Part shown: piece after piece, positions 35,853 to 45,942 of the stretch
Layout: each line of letters opens with the position of its first letter
How positions within the stretch are numbered: the stretch's first letter is position 1
NCBI GenBank assembly: GCA_007844125.1
Contig: CM017556.1
Coordinates: forward strand, 69,224,860 to 69,288,859
Direction: 5' to 3'
Origin: Sinonovacula constricta
Taxonomy: Eukaryota; Mollusca; Bivalvia; Cardiida; Solecurtidae
DNA length: 64,000 nt
Made by a program: the position numbers and the translations under genes
Notes under the pieces: generated by a model
Database searches by the model: none
Told to the model about the DNA's origin: nothing
What the model saw: only the letters and a program-made list of their open reading frames with translations

Positions 35853-38283
35853 CACTCGTAATTTAAACATTTAAACTGTAATTTTACGTATAATTGCTAA
35901 GTTGTCGACAACAAAACCATTTGTCCAAAAACAAACCATGCCAAATTCTGTAAAACCTGATTGGCATCAACTTGAGGGCAATGTGCATCGAATGCAATAA
36001 TATTAGTTTACAGAATCTGTATTGCATATCTGACGGGCTGTCAAATTGTTATAACACACGAAACATAATATTAACCTTCTCATTTGATGTGATAGAGAGT
36101 TGGGGCATGGGGCGTTTGCTTGGCTCCGTGTCCAAAACGGCACGGAAATTCAGCCAAAAAGATTATTACTAATTGTGAAAAAAAGGCGGTTAGTGTGGCC
36201 ATCTTGGCATTGACAAATAGTTTTACCAGCGTCTATTTAACGCGCATTTTAATTAAACCACTATTTGCTATCAGCATTAATGAAAATATTAATATTTCCC
36301 CACAAAGCGGTATGAGTGGACGTAGGTTCCGACGATGATTTAACGTCTACATAAAATATATAATGCTGACCTTACTAGAGAGGACATTTTAGGTTTTCCG
36401 CTAGGACCCTACAATGTATTGGCAGAATAGAGGACAGCAAAGATTTCCTTGAAGCAATCGCATTCTTCGATTTCAACCAAATCTTTAACGTATTATAACG
36501 TAATGCAACTAAACAATCTGCTATATTTACTGTCATGTATAGTCGACTCCAAAATAAGTACAATAAGTAGTAACAGAATTTTGAAGTTAAAGTATATTAG
36601 CTCATCAATCCTCACGGCAAAAGAAACCGGTACTGTGTTATTGAGCTATTTATGACGGTTCCATATAAATACGATATAGGGATTTACTTCAAGTATATTT
36701 TGGTATTCTAACCACTTGAGACAGCTTCTATTTCCTTTTCTCTTTCTTCCACCTTTACTCTCGTTTTTGCCGCATGTGTTCAGTCTCCCTGCGCTGTCAC
36801 CTCCAGAGTATCTACAGGGCGCCAAGAAAGCATGCGCTATAAACAAGCATGCGCTATAAACAAAAAAGATCACTATGCTGTAAACCAGGCTATCTGATAC
36901 TTTGCTTCATTGCTTGTTATCTAAAACGCATGCATATACACATCTGTTGCTGTGTTTTAATTGCAGGTTGGTTTAGAATTTGGTACGATCCGCTCCCACA
37001 TTACTAGTTTTAAAAGATTGATCCGAAGTTCCAAAATTATTGCGAATATGTTATTTTAAGGGGCATGAGGCGCCCTTAAAATCTTTATCACTAAAGGGAC
37101 GAGCATACTAGCATATAAAATTGTGTCGCCGTTGGAGTCGCTCTGGAAAGCGGTGCCTCTTATTGAATGTATTTTTATAGGGACGATAACGCAGCTGGCA
37201 AAACAGGAAATGGTTGCGGTTCTTTGTGACCCTTATCAGTGAAAAGAACTGGGTATTCCGAACATTGTAGCTTGCAACAGTAATGTAAAGCTCTCCATTC
37301 TATAAAATACTAGCTGGAATTTATAGGAATTCGCAGCTGTTTTGCGACGTATTGTTTGGCAAAAGAAACAGAGTATACAGATATTAGCAAGTCAGCTAGT
37401 AAATACAGATGTAGCAGAGAACAAGGGAAACAAACAAAGTAGCAAGTACTCTACTGCCCACCAGAGTTATGGTTCGTTACTGTCCCAGGTTAATGTAATT
37501 AATCGACCGTGTAAGTGAGTTAGGATGGTAATCTTGTTTAAAGCGTATACTCTCTGCGGCGCTTAGAATGTACCACATTCTAGCTCTTTTTTGTATCTCT
37601 AACTGGTTTTAGAAATTTCTGTGAGGCGACTTCACAGCTTTGAGAAGCGAACACAATATTTAATGGTTATGCTCGTGCTATTTCAGCCGTAATATGGGCG
37701 CATTGTTACATATCTAATTATGGTGTTGTTGTTTTTTTTTTTTTTTTTTTTTTAAACAACTATCAGTTAAACAAAAAACAATAAATAAATAAATAAATAA
37801 ACGTCAGAACTGTGACAGACAGCTGTGTACAATTTCTTCGACATTCAAGTTTTGTTTTATTGAAAATGTTTAGTTGTACTTTTATGGTTACAATGTATTA
37901 AATGCTTGTGCACTTAATGCATAAATTGGCTGACAGTTCGCGATTGGTGTACAAGCTAATTCACCCGCATATTGTACTGTAGTTGATTTTTTCCATTTGT
38001 CTGGAACTTCCAGACACTCATGTGACCTCGGTCAAATATGAATTTGCAGATAAATATCTAGTTCAATTTGTATCCTACTGAAATTGATGTGCTATGGATA
38101 ACAGAGGTTATATGACTTTACATATGTTTTCATTAAATAACAACTTAAATGCTCCCTGAAGGACATACTTGGATCAATGCGTAAGAAAGTGAGCAAATAC
38201 ACCAAACAATGTCGGTACGAATTAACAGTGTAATGACTGAAAATGACCTACAAAGACAGGCACAGACCAACAGTTCTGAAAAA
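35853..38283. other. Intergenic stretch between satellite and retrotransposon
   Basis: No gene recognised. Simple sequence includes a poly-T run at about 37,731-37,753 and an (AAAT)n run near 37,781-37,800. Short frames at 35,972-36,873 lack domain or splice support. Confidence 0.6.
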
Positions 38284-38934
38284 TGTCACAGTTGTCAGCG
38301 GAGGGGTTGGGAATAAGAAACTGTAACAATATATATATTTATAATATATATATATATAGACGTGCAATTGACCAGGCGGTCAGTCGAAAGTTGAATCATA
38401 CAAACAATAATGAATTAATAACAGGTACATTACTGTAAAATATCTTGGCATGGGTGAATTCAACATGGCGGCGGATGTGGTTTTTAATTATTTAACAATT
38501 ATACATACACATTGAATAGAGTTTAACAAATATCAAACTATAAAATGACGTCGAAAAGGTTTACAACAAGAATGAATGATGAAATGATGAATGAGAATAA
38601 TAGATATAATAATAAAATAATATTTACCTGTAACAATATATATATTTATAATATATATATAGACGTGCAATTGACCAGGCGGTCAGTCGAAAGTTGAATG
38701 ACAAGCCTGGGTACCGGCCGCAATAGCTCAGATGGTAGAGCGTCGGCTTGCGGATCGGGAGGTCGTGGGTTCGAACCCCGGCCGGGTCATACCAAAGACT
38801 TTAAAGTTGGTAGTAGTGGCTTCCCTCCTAACGCTCGGGGCTACGGGGACAGCATTACGCCTATTATCTACTAATTATTTACTAATTATCTACTAATTAT
38901 CTAACTTATTCACTCAATATACAACCCTATGACA
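38284..38934 (-). repeat. 3' LTR (element sense) with SINE replacement
   Basis: Aligns to 50,234-50,910 from TGTCACAGTTGTCAGCGG to CAATATACAACCCTATGACA. Bases 38,713-38,872 are a tRNA-derived SINE instead of the 172 bases found at 50,667-50,838 of the other LTR. Both LTRs carry an internal direct repeat of about 62-76 bp (here 38,321-38,396 and 38,638-38,699) containing an (AT)n run and CAATTGACCAGGCGGTCAGT. Confidence 0.93.
38713..38872 (+). repeat. tRNA-derived SINE inside the LTR
   Basis: The tRNA-like head has a clean A box (TAGCTCAGATGGTAGAGC), GGTCGTGGGTTCGAACCCCG as B box, and CCGGGTCATACCA at the end. The anticodon stem does not pair well, so it is a SINE head rather than a tRNA gene. 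The tail (ACTTTAAAGTTGG, GTGGCTTCCCTCCTAACG) matches the SINE at 2,480-2,753. It ends truncated at GCATTACGCC, where LTR sequence resumes. Confidence 0.8.
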
Positions 38935-38950
38935 TACTTCCCCCTACTTT
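38935..38950 (-). promoter_or_regulatory. Polypurine tract
   Basis: Reads AAAGTAGGGGGAAGTA on the element strand, immediately upstream of the 3' LTR. This is the expected place and composition for the plus-strand priming site. Confidence 0.85.
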
Positions 38951-39439
38951 AAAATATCGTCCTCGATATACATGTACATATATAACACATACAAACAAAT
39001 GAAAGAGTATTACAAAAAATTACTGGATTATTTCTACGTTTTGCAATTTAACCCAGAGGTTTTAAAATTCAATGGGCGCCAGTGAACAGTTTAACGACAA
39101 AAATCGACATACGATAAATGTCAATGAATGTTTACATATAAGATTGATATGTTCATTGTCTACAGTAAGACTGAACACTTTGTGAACATAAACAAACAGG
39201 GTGTACATAGAAACAGGTATATAACTTGACAACAATAAGTAAAAGCAATGTATTATCCGGGTATCAGATAAAATGGATTAAAAGTTTACTAAGGATTTGC
39301 ATATTTTATTTACAATCAAACAATTCAGACATATCTCTACAATATAGTTTAAATAGGTATACGTAACAAGATGAAAGATAATCGTTTGACATGAAATTGT
39401 CGGCAAGTATATATATATGTCAATTAGAGAACGCTGAGT

Positions 39440-40889
39440 CTAGTTCATCTTGTAGTCTCTATGCCATAACGGTGGTTTCCGCGTTCGGCGAGGTCGAATC
39501 ACTTTTCTTTGAACATCACTCTGACTGTCGTCATCACTAGACGAAGAAGTGTCTAAGATGAAGTTTGAGGGTGCACTGTGTTTACTGTGTTTAACATCCT
39601 CCTCTGAAGGGCTGTCTTCGGACGTTGATGAATTGGAATAATCGGTCAGAGGTAAGTGGTTGATGACAAGGATATTATTTCGATGTATAGTCTTAATTTG
39701 ACCACTACCATCTTCTCTCATGACGTCAAATACAGGTATTTCATCACCTCTCTGTCGGATGACTCTGTAAACATGTTCCTTTTAGACCAACATTTTTTAA
39801 AAGTACTCTATCTCCTATAGTTAGTTTGTTTTCCCGAACCTTTTTGTCATAATTTCTCTTGTAACGATGACCGGCTAGTTTTGTTGTTTTGTCTGCTTGT
39901 TCATATGCCCTTTTTAAGTTGTTTTCTAGTTTCCTCATGTATTCGTTCGGGCAATTCCCAGTAACAGTCTGTCGTTTTAGACCAAGTACCGCGTCGATCG
40001 CCAGTCTGGACTTCCTTCCATACATTAACTCATGGGGACTATATCCGGTCGACGAGTGAATTGTTGAATTGTATGCATGAACTAATGTTGGCACAGCTGA
40101 TTTCCAATCCGATTTCTTGTCTGACGGTAAGGTTCCAAGCATCTGCAATAATGTTTTGTTGAACCGTTCGCACTGGCCATTTCCTTGAGGATGATAAGGT
40201 GTCGTTCTTGAACGTTTCACTCCAGTAATTTGGCATAATCTTTTGATGGTCTTCGAAAGAAAATTTTGTCCACGATCACTGTGTAATTTGGCAGGGAATC
40301 CATAATGTACAAAGTAATTGTAATAAGAGTTGTAATAAAACTCTAGCAGTTGTTCTTGCGGTCTGATTCCTTGTCGGGATGGCTTGTGCATATCTGGTAA
40401 AATGATCAGTTATAACAAGGATGTTTTCAAATCCACCTTTTGATGTTTCAAGAGAGAGATAATCTATGCATACCATTTCCATACTATTTCCATTGGATAT
40501 GTTGATTGGATATTTTGAAGTTTACTTTGTATTTGTTGTGGTGTCTTTCTTGCTAGGCAATTTTTACATTGGCTTGTCCAACATCTAACCTGAGAATCCT
40601 TATTTGGCCAAAAGAATCGTTCTTTTCTAGCTACTTCAGGTAGGACGATTTGTGGAGTACATTGTTCATTGAAATGTCTATTGTGGTATAGAATTCCATC
40701 TTCCAGAAAGTATTTGCTGAAATGTTTTATATACTTCCTCATTTCAGGTGTCTCCGGTTTTGTTTGAGGTGCTGATCCTGTTGCAACAAAATAAATCAGA
40801 CGTTTAATGTTTGGATCTGACTCCTGACCATGTGACCAGTCCTGACTTTGAAAAGTAAGTGATTGATTTAAATTTACATGTTCTTCTTA
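39440..40889 (-). pseudogene. Integrase region of pol, broken
   Basis: Follows RNase H in the same frame after a TAA at 40,887-40,889 that interrupts an otherwise continuous reading. The N-terminal zinc-binding module keeps its Cys pair (CWTSQCKNC, about 40,565) but the two histidines are lost in a deletion near 40,613-40,627. An 11-bp tandem duplication near 40,480 shifts the frame; a second shift lies near 40,325-40,345. The catalytic DDE residues are all still encoded, in different frames (MVCIDYL, HSDRGQNF, GQCERFNKTL). A further shift with apparent deletion near 39,780 breaks the C-terminal domain after GDRVLLKNVGLKG. The last piece (39,440-39,721) is an acidic-then-basic tail. The domain cannot be made as one product from this copy. 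Confidence 0.85.
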
Positions 40890-43265
40890 AGTGTCTGAAA
40901 CTTCCTTATCGTTGTTGTCATTTGTGTCGCTTACTTCTGGGTTTCCAGCTTGGAACACGGCCTGGATCACATCTTTGTCGATCGTGTTTGTTTTCGACGT
41001 ATCTGAAAACATTCTCGATAAAGCGTCAGCCTCAACATTTGACTTGCCAGAACGGTACAAAATGTTGAAATCATAGTTGGCCAACTCGGCAATCCATCGT
41101 TGTCCACTTGCATTTAGTTTAGCGGTAGTTTGGATATAAGTCAATGGATAATTGTCTGTGTATACAGTAAAACGTCCTCCATAAAGATAATCGTGGAATT
41201 TTTCCGTGATGGCCCATTTTAAAGCTAAAAATTCAAGCTTGCTGGAATGGTAGTTCTTTTCGGCTGGTTTGAGACTTCTACTTGCATATGCAATAACTCT
41301 ATCTTTTCCCTCTTGTTCCTGATACAAAACAGCACCAAGGCCACCAGACGAGGCATCGGTGTGTACTTTAAAGGGCTCGGAGTAATTCGCATAGCCGAGA
41401 ATAGGAGTTGATGTAATTTTGTTAATAATAGTTTCAAAGGCCTTTTGTTGGTCAGGACCCCATGTAAATGGTCTTTTCTGTTGTTTTTGTGTCTTCTTTT
41501 TTCCAGGAGTACCTACTAAAAGGTCATTCAAAGGTCTGACAATGCTAGAAAAGTTGTTAATGAATTTTCTGTAGTAGCCGGCAAACCCAAGGAAACGCTG
41601 TACATCCTTCGTTGAGCTAGGTGTTGGCCATTTCTTGACGACTTCAATTTTTTCCGTATCTACTTCGATTCCATCCTTTGAAACAATGTGGCCTAAATAA
41701 TTTACCTCTGTTTTTAGAAATTCACATTTTGATGGTTTGAGTTTTAGCTTGTGACTTTTCAGTTGTTGGAAAACGGCTTCTAATCTTTGAAGGTGTTGTT
41801 CGAAATCTGTTGAAAAAATGATGACATCGTCAAGGTAAATGAGGCATTCTTTTAAATTGCTCTCTCCCATACACTTTTCCATGAGTCGTTGAAACGTCGC
41901 AGGAGCATTGCAAAGTCCAAAGGGCATTCTATTACACTCGTAAAATCCTAAACTTCCGGCTTGAAATGCAGTCTTTTCCTTATCAGATTCTTTTAATTCA
42001 ACTTGCCAATATCCTGATTTCAAATCGAGTTTTGAAAAATATTTTGATCCGGCTAGGAGATGTAGAGTTTCGTCTATCTTTGGAATGTTGTAGGCATCTT
42101 TCTGTGTAATATAATTCAGTTTACGGTAATCAATACAGAATCTGATGGATCCATCTTTCTTCCTCACTATTACCACATTCGACGAGTAAGGGCTCTGGGA
42201 TGGTCTAATGGCTCCCATGTCTAGCATTTCTTGAAGATGCTCTCTCACTTCATCGATCAAAGCAGGTGGTACTCTTCTGTATGATTCTTTGAATGGCTCG
42301 TTTGTTGTTAGTTTGATTTCGTGCCTAATGAGGTCGGTATTACCAATATCTAGGTTCCCAGTGGAGAAGACGTCTTTGTATTGCCAAAATAGTGACTGTA
42401 ACTTTTCCTTTTTGTAGTTGCCCACATGATTAAGGTCAATGTTTACCTTCTTTAGAAAAGCTTGTTTTTCTTTTGTGTCATTCTGTTCTTGTCTTTTAAC
42501 ATGTTTGTTTTCTGTTTCAGGATCCCAGCGATGAAGTTCACACAGAACTGATCTAGGTTGAATGGTTACTGGCTTTGCTGACATATTAAAGATTCTAACT
42601 GGAACTCGTTTGTTGTTGCTAGATCCCTCTAAAGAGACTATTCGAGGACACACTCCAATCCTTGGTGATGTTGTCGTTGAGTACTCTGTAATGGCTGTCG
42701 CAACTTTACGCTGAGTCTTAACATATCCCTTGAGGTCTACTGTTTCATAAGGCTGGATGGTTACATTTTCTTTGATGAGACTTTTCACAATTCCAACACA
42801 GCCATTTGTAATTTGGTTGCAAGCTGTTTTCCAAACTGATGGTAACAGATCTGAATCTTCCAGCATTTTAATTGCATTTGTTCCTATTATCACGGGAACT
42901 GATAAGTTGTAGTCGGTATTGTTTACGACTAGGACAGGAACCTGAAGTACTTTCGGTGAATCGGCTGTTCGAAGTTCGATGTTTGCCTCAATGTAACCTA
43001 AATATGGAATTTCCTTGCCGTCAGCTCCTCTAAGTTGTAATTCTGTTAACTTGTGAAGAGGTGGTCTGTCCGTTAAGTTTTTATAGAATGACTCGGACAC
43101 GGATGTTATCATCGAGCCTGTATCGACGAGTGCTTTCACTTGTTTGCTTTCGAACAATATATCGGCTTCATTCGAATATCCAATAAGTCTTTCAAACAAT
43201 GGTTTTCTGGTTGTTTCTTTCGAAGTTTCTGGAGGGTCATTGTTGCCTTGGTCATCGTCTACCAT
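40887..43265 (-). CDS. pol: Pol: protease, reverse transcriptase, RNase H
   Basis: An intact frame of 792 residues from the first ATG, though translation probably enters by -1 frameshift from gag a few codons upstream. Aspartic protease: VDTGS at residues 47-51. Reverse transcriptase: LDLKSGYWQVEL, MPFGLCNAPATFQ, and the catalytic YLDD at about residues 477-480. Connection: FLGFAGYYRKFI. RNase H: TDASSGGLGAVL, SKLEFLALKWAI, TDNYPLTYI. Together these copy the element's RNA into DNA. The frame ends in an acidic stretch (NDNNDKEVSDT) at a stop; the same frame stays open beyond it into the integrase zinc module, so the stop looks like a nonsense mutation in a longer pol. Confidence 0.95.
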   Translation of the reverse strand: MVDDDQGNNDPPETSKETTRKPLFERLIGYSNEADILFESKQVKALVDTGSMITSVSESFYKNLTDRPPLHKLTELQLRGADGKEIPYLGYIEANIELRTADSPKVLQVPVLVVNNTDYNLSVPVIIGTNAIKMLEDSDLLPSVWKTACNQITNGCVGIVKSLIKENVTIQPYETVDLKGYVKTQRKVATAITEYSTTTSPRIGVCPRIVSLEGSSNNKRVPVRIFNMSAKPVTIQPRSVLCELHRWDPETENKHVKRQEQNDTKEKQAFLKKVNIDLNHVGNYKKEKLQSLFWQYKDVFSTGNLDIGNTDLIRHEIKLTTNEPFKESYRRVPPALIDEVREHLQEMLDMGAIRPSQSPYSSNVVIVRKKDGSIRFCIDYRKLNYITQKDAYNIPKIDETLHLLAGSKYFSKLDLKSGYWQVELKESDKEKTAFQAGSLGFYECNRMPFGLCNAPATFQRLMEKCMGESNLKECLIYLDDVIIFSTDFEQHLQRLEAVFQQLKSHKLKLKPSKCEFLKTEVNYLGHIVSKDGIEVDTEKIEVVKKWPTPSSTKDVQRFLGFAGYYRKFINNFSSIVRPLNDLLVGTPGKKKTQKQQKRPFTWGPDQQKAFETIINKITSTPILGYANYSEPFKVHTDASSGGLGAVLYQEQEGKDRVIAYASRSLKPAEKNYHSSKLEFLALKWAITEKFHDYLYGGRFTVYTDNYPLTYIQTTAKLNASGQRWIAELANYDFNILYRSGKSNVEADALSRMFSDTSKTNTIDKDVIQAVFQAGNPEVSDTNDNNDKEVSDT

Positions 43266-43279
43266 TTGACCCGTAATGG
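43250..43279 (-). other. Candidate H-type RNA pseudoknot after the frameshift site
   Basis: In element sense CCATT (43,279-43,275) can pair with AATGG (43,266-43,262). The loop segment GGTCA (43,271-43,267) can pair with TGACC (43,254-43,250), with a 3-base first loop and a 7-base last loop. This is a textbook H-type arrangement, worked out by eye only. The spacer from the slippery heptamer is 12 bases (10 if the first stem is extended with a bulge), slightly longer than usual. Confidence 0.4.
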
Positions 43280-43285
43280 AGACAT

Positions 43286-44722
43286 TTAGCCGTTTAAATT
43301 CTTGTTGATGTTTCGTTCTTCTCTGTTTTCTCTTTGGCTGAAATATCCTCTACTTTGATACAAAGCACGGCCTCTTCCTCCTCTAAATCCTCTCTGGTAA
43401 CCTCTTCCTCTGTTCATGGTATTGTAGTCATTTGGCAACTCTCTTGATGTATGACTGAGGTCATCAACCCTCTTGTTTAGTGCTTCAAGTTTGTGCATCA
43501 ATTCATTCAGTCTCTCTGTTGGATCCACAACTACTGCAGCTTCCGTCTGTCTAATGTTTGCCTTCCTGGTTTCGTTACATGATTTCTTATGTCTAGTAGA
43601 TTTTATTTCGAATTCTTCTCTTCTTACTTTGTTTTTAAGTTGCTCATATGCCATATCGCTATCAAAGTATGTCCTTGTAGCCTGACGAAGTTCTGCGCTG
43701 TAAAGCCCTTTCCAAAATCTGTTTCTCAATTTCTCTTTCTTCTCTCTTTCACTCATAGTTGTACGCCTTTCTATTTGAAGCACCAATTCTTCCAGTCTAA
43801 GACTCCATGCTACAATTGATTCGTCTGGTTCTTGCTCCGAATTAAGAAATTTTGACAAGATTGTATCTTCACATGCTATGTTTCCAAAGTTTTCTTCGAG
43901 TCGCAGGACAATGTCGTTTATAGTTGCATTTGGCCCTAAGTGTAACATAGTTTTCCTTGCTTGTCCTTTAAGTGATCTTCGTAGAGCTTGTTTTATGGTT
44001 TCTTCAGGGTAGATTTGCCTAATCGAATTCATTTCAAGTTTAAATTTTTCAAAGGTGCTTTCATTTTTTGGTACTGGTTCTGTTTCGGAAAAAACTGTTA
44101 AGTTAATCTTGATGTTAAGTCCTTGATTAACATGTTGTGTAACTTCCGTCTGTTGAAGCTCTTCATCTTTCTTTTCTGTTTTGATTGGTATGCCATGTCC
44201 AAGCTTAACCTCTGTTATTTCCTTCCATAATTGTTCAAGCTCCTTCTCTCTCTCGTATAGTCTAACTTCCTGTGTCCAGAGCTCCGTCTCGCGTTGTAAT
44301 AAATATTCTTCCATATCGGCATATTTCTTCTCTAATTCTGTGTCCTTTCTACAACTTTCGGATGGTGTCCCCTGATTCTTTTCCACACTGTAAAGTCCTT
44401 TCTCCTTTATATCACTTCCTGTTAGTTCTTGTCTTGTTCTTAAAATGCTTGATCTAAGTTTATTGATGCTTTCATCCAAAGCGTTTAGTGATGACCCACT
44501 TTCAAATTTTTGTTGCGGTGTACTTGTAATTCTAGCTCCATCCATGTTTCCTTGATTTATTTCTTTCTCCATCAATCTTTTTGCAATCACCTGATCTCTC
44601 TGTTTTCTTAGATCATCAAGCTGATGTTGAATAGTCTGTCTTCTATTTCCAACAGTGGGTTGATACAGGGTTGTAAAAGATCTGTTAAGATCATGTTGCT
44701 CTCTATCGCCACCTTCAGCCAT
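43286..44722 (-). CDS. gag: Gag, RGG-tailed, no zinc knuckle
   Basis: A 478-residue frame from ATG at 44,722 (MAEGGDREQHDLNRS) to TAA at 43,286. The N-terminal half is rich in charged, coiled-coil-like helices (about residues 30-190). The middle contains the capsid-like core typical of Ty3/Gypsy Gag (LRRSLKGQARKTMLHLG, FWKGLYSAELRQATRTYF). The C-terminus has no CCHC zinc knuckle; instead it ends in an Arg/Gly tract (RGRGYQRGFRGGRGRALY) likely to bind RNA. Gag would assemble the virus-like particle around the element's RNA. The frame is undamaged. It overlaps the pol frame, which lies -1 relative to it. Confidence 0.9.
   Translation of the reverse strand: MAEGGDREQHDLNRSFTTLYQPTVGNRRQTIQHQLDDLRKQRDQVIAKRLMEKEINQGNMDGARITSTPQQKFESGSSLNALDESINKLRSSILRTRQELTGSDIKEKGLYSVEKNQGTPSESCRKDTELEKKYADMEEYLLQRETELWTQEVRLYEREKELEQLWKEITEVKLGHGIPIKTEKKDEELQQTEVTQHVNQGLNIKINLTVFSETEPVPKNESTFEKFKLEMNSIRQIYPEETIKQALRRSLKGQARKTMLHLGPNATINDIVLRLEENFGNIACEDTILSKFLNSEQEPDESIVAWSLRLEELVLQIERRTTMSEREKKEKLRNRFWKGLYSAELRQATRTYFDSDMAYEQLKNKVRREEFEIKSTRHKKSCNETRKANIRQTEAAVVVDPTERLNELMHKLEALNKRVDDLSHTSRELPNDYNTMNRGRGYQRGFRGGRGRALYQSRGYFSQRENREERNINKNLNG
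43292..43298 (-). promoter_or_regulatory. -1 ribosomal frameshift slippery site UUUAAAC
   Basis: In gag frame the codons are AAT TTA AAC GGC TAA, giving the heptamer T TTA AAC with the correct X-XXY-YYZ phasing, one codon before the gag stop. A one-base slip back at this point enters the open pol frame directly, ahead of the Pol ATG at 43,265. UUUAAAC is among the most efficient known -1 heptamers (used by coronaviruses). Position, phase and frame all agree. Confidence 0.85.
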
Positions 44723-45649
44723 TTGTTAAGAAGCAGATTCACAAACTCCTTCAATCACAGTAAATGTTGACAATATCACTCTAAGTCAAAAGTGTTCATT
44801 CAACATCACCACATTAACTTTACATCTGAAGTTGAAGTTGCGTTAAGTAACAAAATTAATTCACAAAATAAATTTTTTCAAACAAAATAAATGACATTCC
44901 ATCCAATTCAAATGCGTCGTGTCCATATAACTTAAAACGATGTCATGAAAATCCCCAATATTGATTACACTGTCTTGCTTAAGTTATTCAACTGATTACG
45001 TCCCCTTGAATTATTATCGTAACACGCACGGTGATCCAATCTTGTAGATACACTGTCTCTGTAATTCACTTTTCCATCAGTGTAAACAAATAATCTTTCA
45101 AATTCATTCCTCTTGAAAAACAAACAAACTATTTACACTTAAAAAATCATGTTAGTTGATCCTGCTGTTTGAGAGATTGACACATATTTTGTGAATCCGT
45201 ATTTTTTACACCACAGTTAGAATTCACATTCCGCACGGACCAATCACATCAGATGCTCGTATCTTTCACACTATCGTGACACTTTCCGCTCACCAACTGT
45301 TCAGGTGAAGTCATACATCCAACTTTTGTGTGAAACTTTTTGTGTAATTGTATTTGTCTTCTTTCCAAGTTAAGTTGGAAAGATGAGTTTCAATACCCGG
45401 GATATCAGATACGCTATTCGTTCACGCAAACCGCGTACTTTTAATACGACAGTATTTCTCACGACCGGTGACACCGTACGATCCGCGCTATCGTGATATT
45501 TTATTTGTGTACGTGATTTGAATATTTATCTTAAATTTATTATTATTTCTTAGTGAAAACTTATTTTGTAATTTATGATTTTATACCTACGTTATCATTC
45601 AACAGTTCTATGAAATAACGAGGTATTATAACCACAGAAAAAATTTCCG

Positions 45650-45722
45650 ACCTAATTCAAGGTTTGAACCACAGGTCTCTGGATTACCAAGCATACACTA
45701 TACCACTTGAGCTAAGCGGGCC
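45650..45722 (-). repeat. tRNA-like relic / SINE head
   Basis: Minus-strand reading gives CCGCTTAGCTCAAGTGGTAT (A box) and CTGTGGTTCAAACCTTG (B box) at tRNA spacing. The acceptor ends do not pair, so it is not a working tRNA gene. It differs from the SINE family at 2,480 and 38,713. Confidence 0.6.
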
Positions 45723-45921
45723 ACACACCTATACGAGTGCTGCAGTTTAGTCTCGTTGCTTAAGTAATAATTAAGTTAGGACTAATTTCACAAAAGCATA
45801 GTTTGGTAAAATAGATTATAACAATTAAAAACAAGTGTTTAAACTTATAAGTGCAGGGTAAAAGTAGTCTGGTTCCCAGCTTCTATTGTAAACATAATAG
45901 AAGTCTGGCATTGACGAAACA

Positions 45922-45942
45922 ATGGCCGACGCAATGATAGCT
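45922..45942 (+). other. Exon-like ATG plus perfect splice donor
   Basis: GACGAAACAATGGCCGACGC gives a good start context. Seven codons (MADAMIA) run straight into GTAAGT at 45,943. No partner exon was found downstream, so it may be the relic first exon of an inserted element or chance. Confidence 0.2.

Noticed and set aside
38713..38790. A tRNA gene
   Set aside because: A and B boxes are good, but the anticodon stem does not pair and the sequence continues into a SINE tail shared with 2,480-2,753.
45650..45722. A second tRNA gene on the minus strand
   Set aside because: The boxes are present, but the acceptor stem ends are not complementary.
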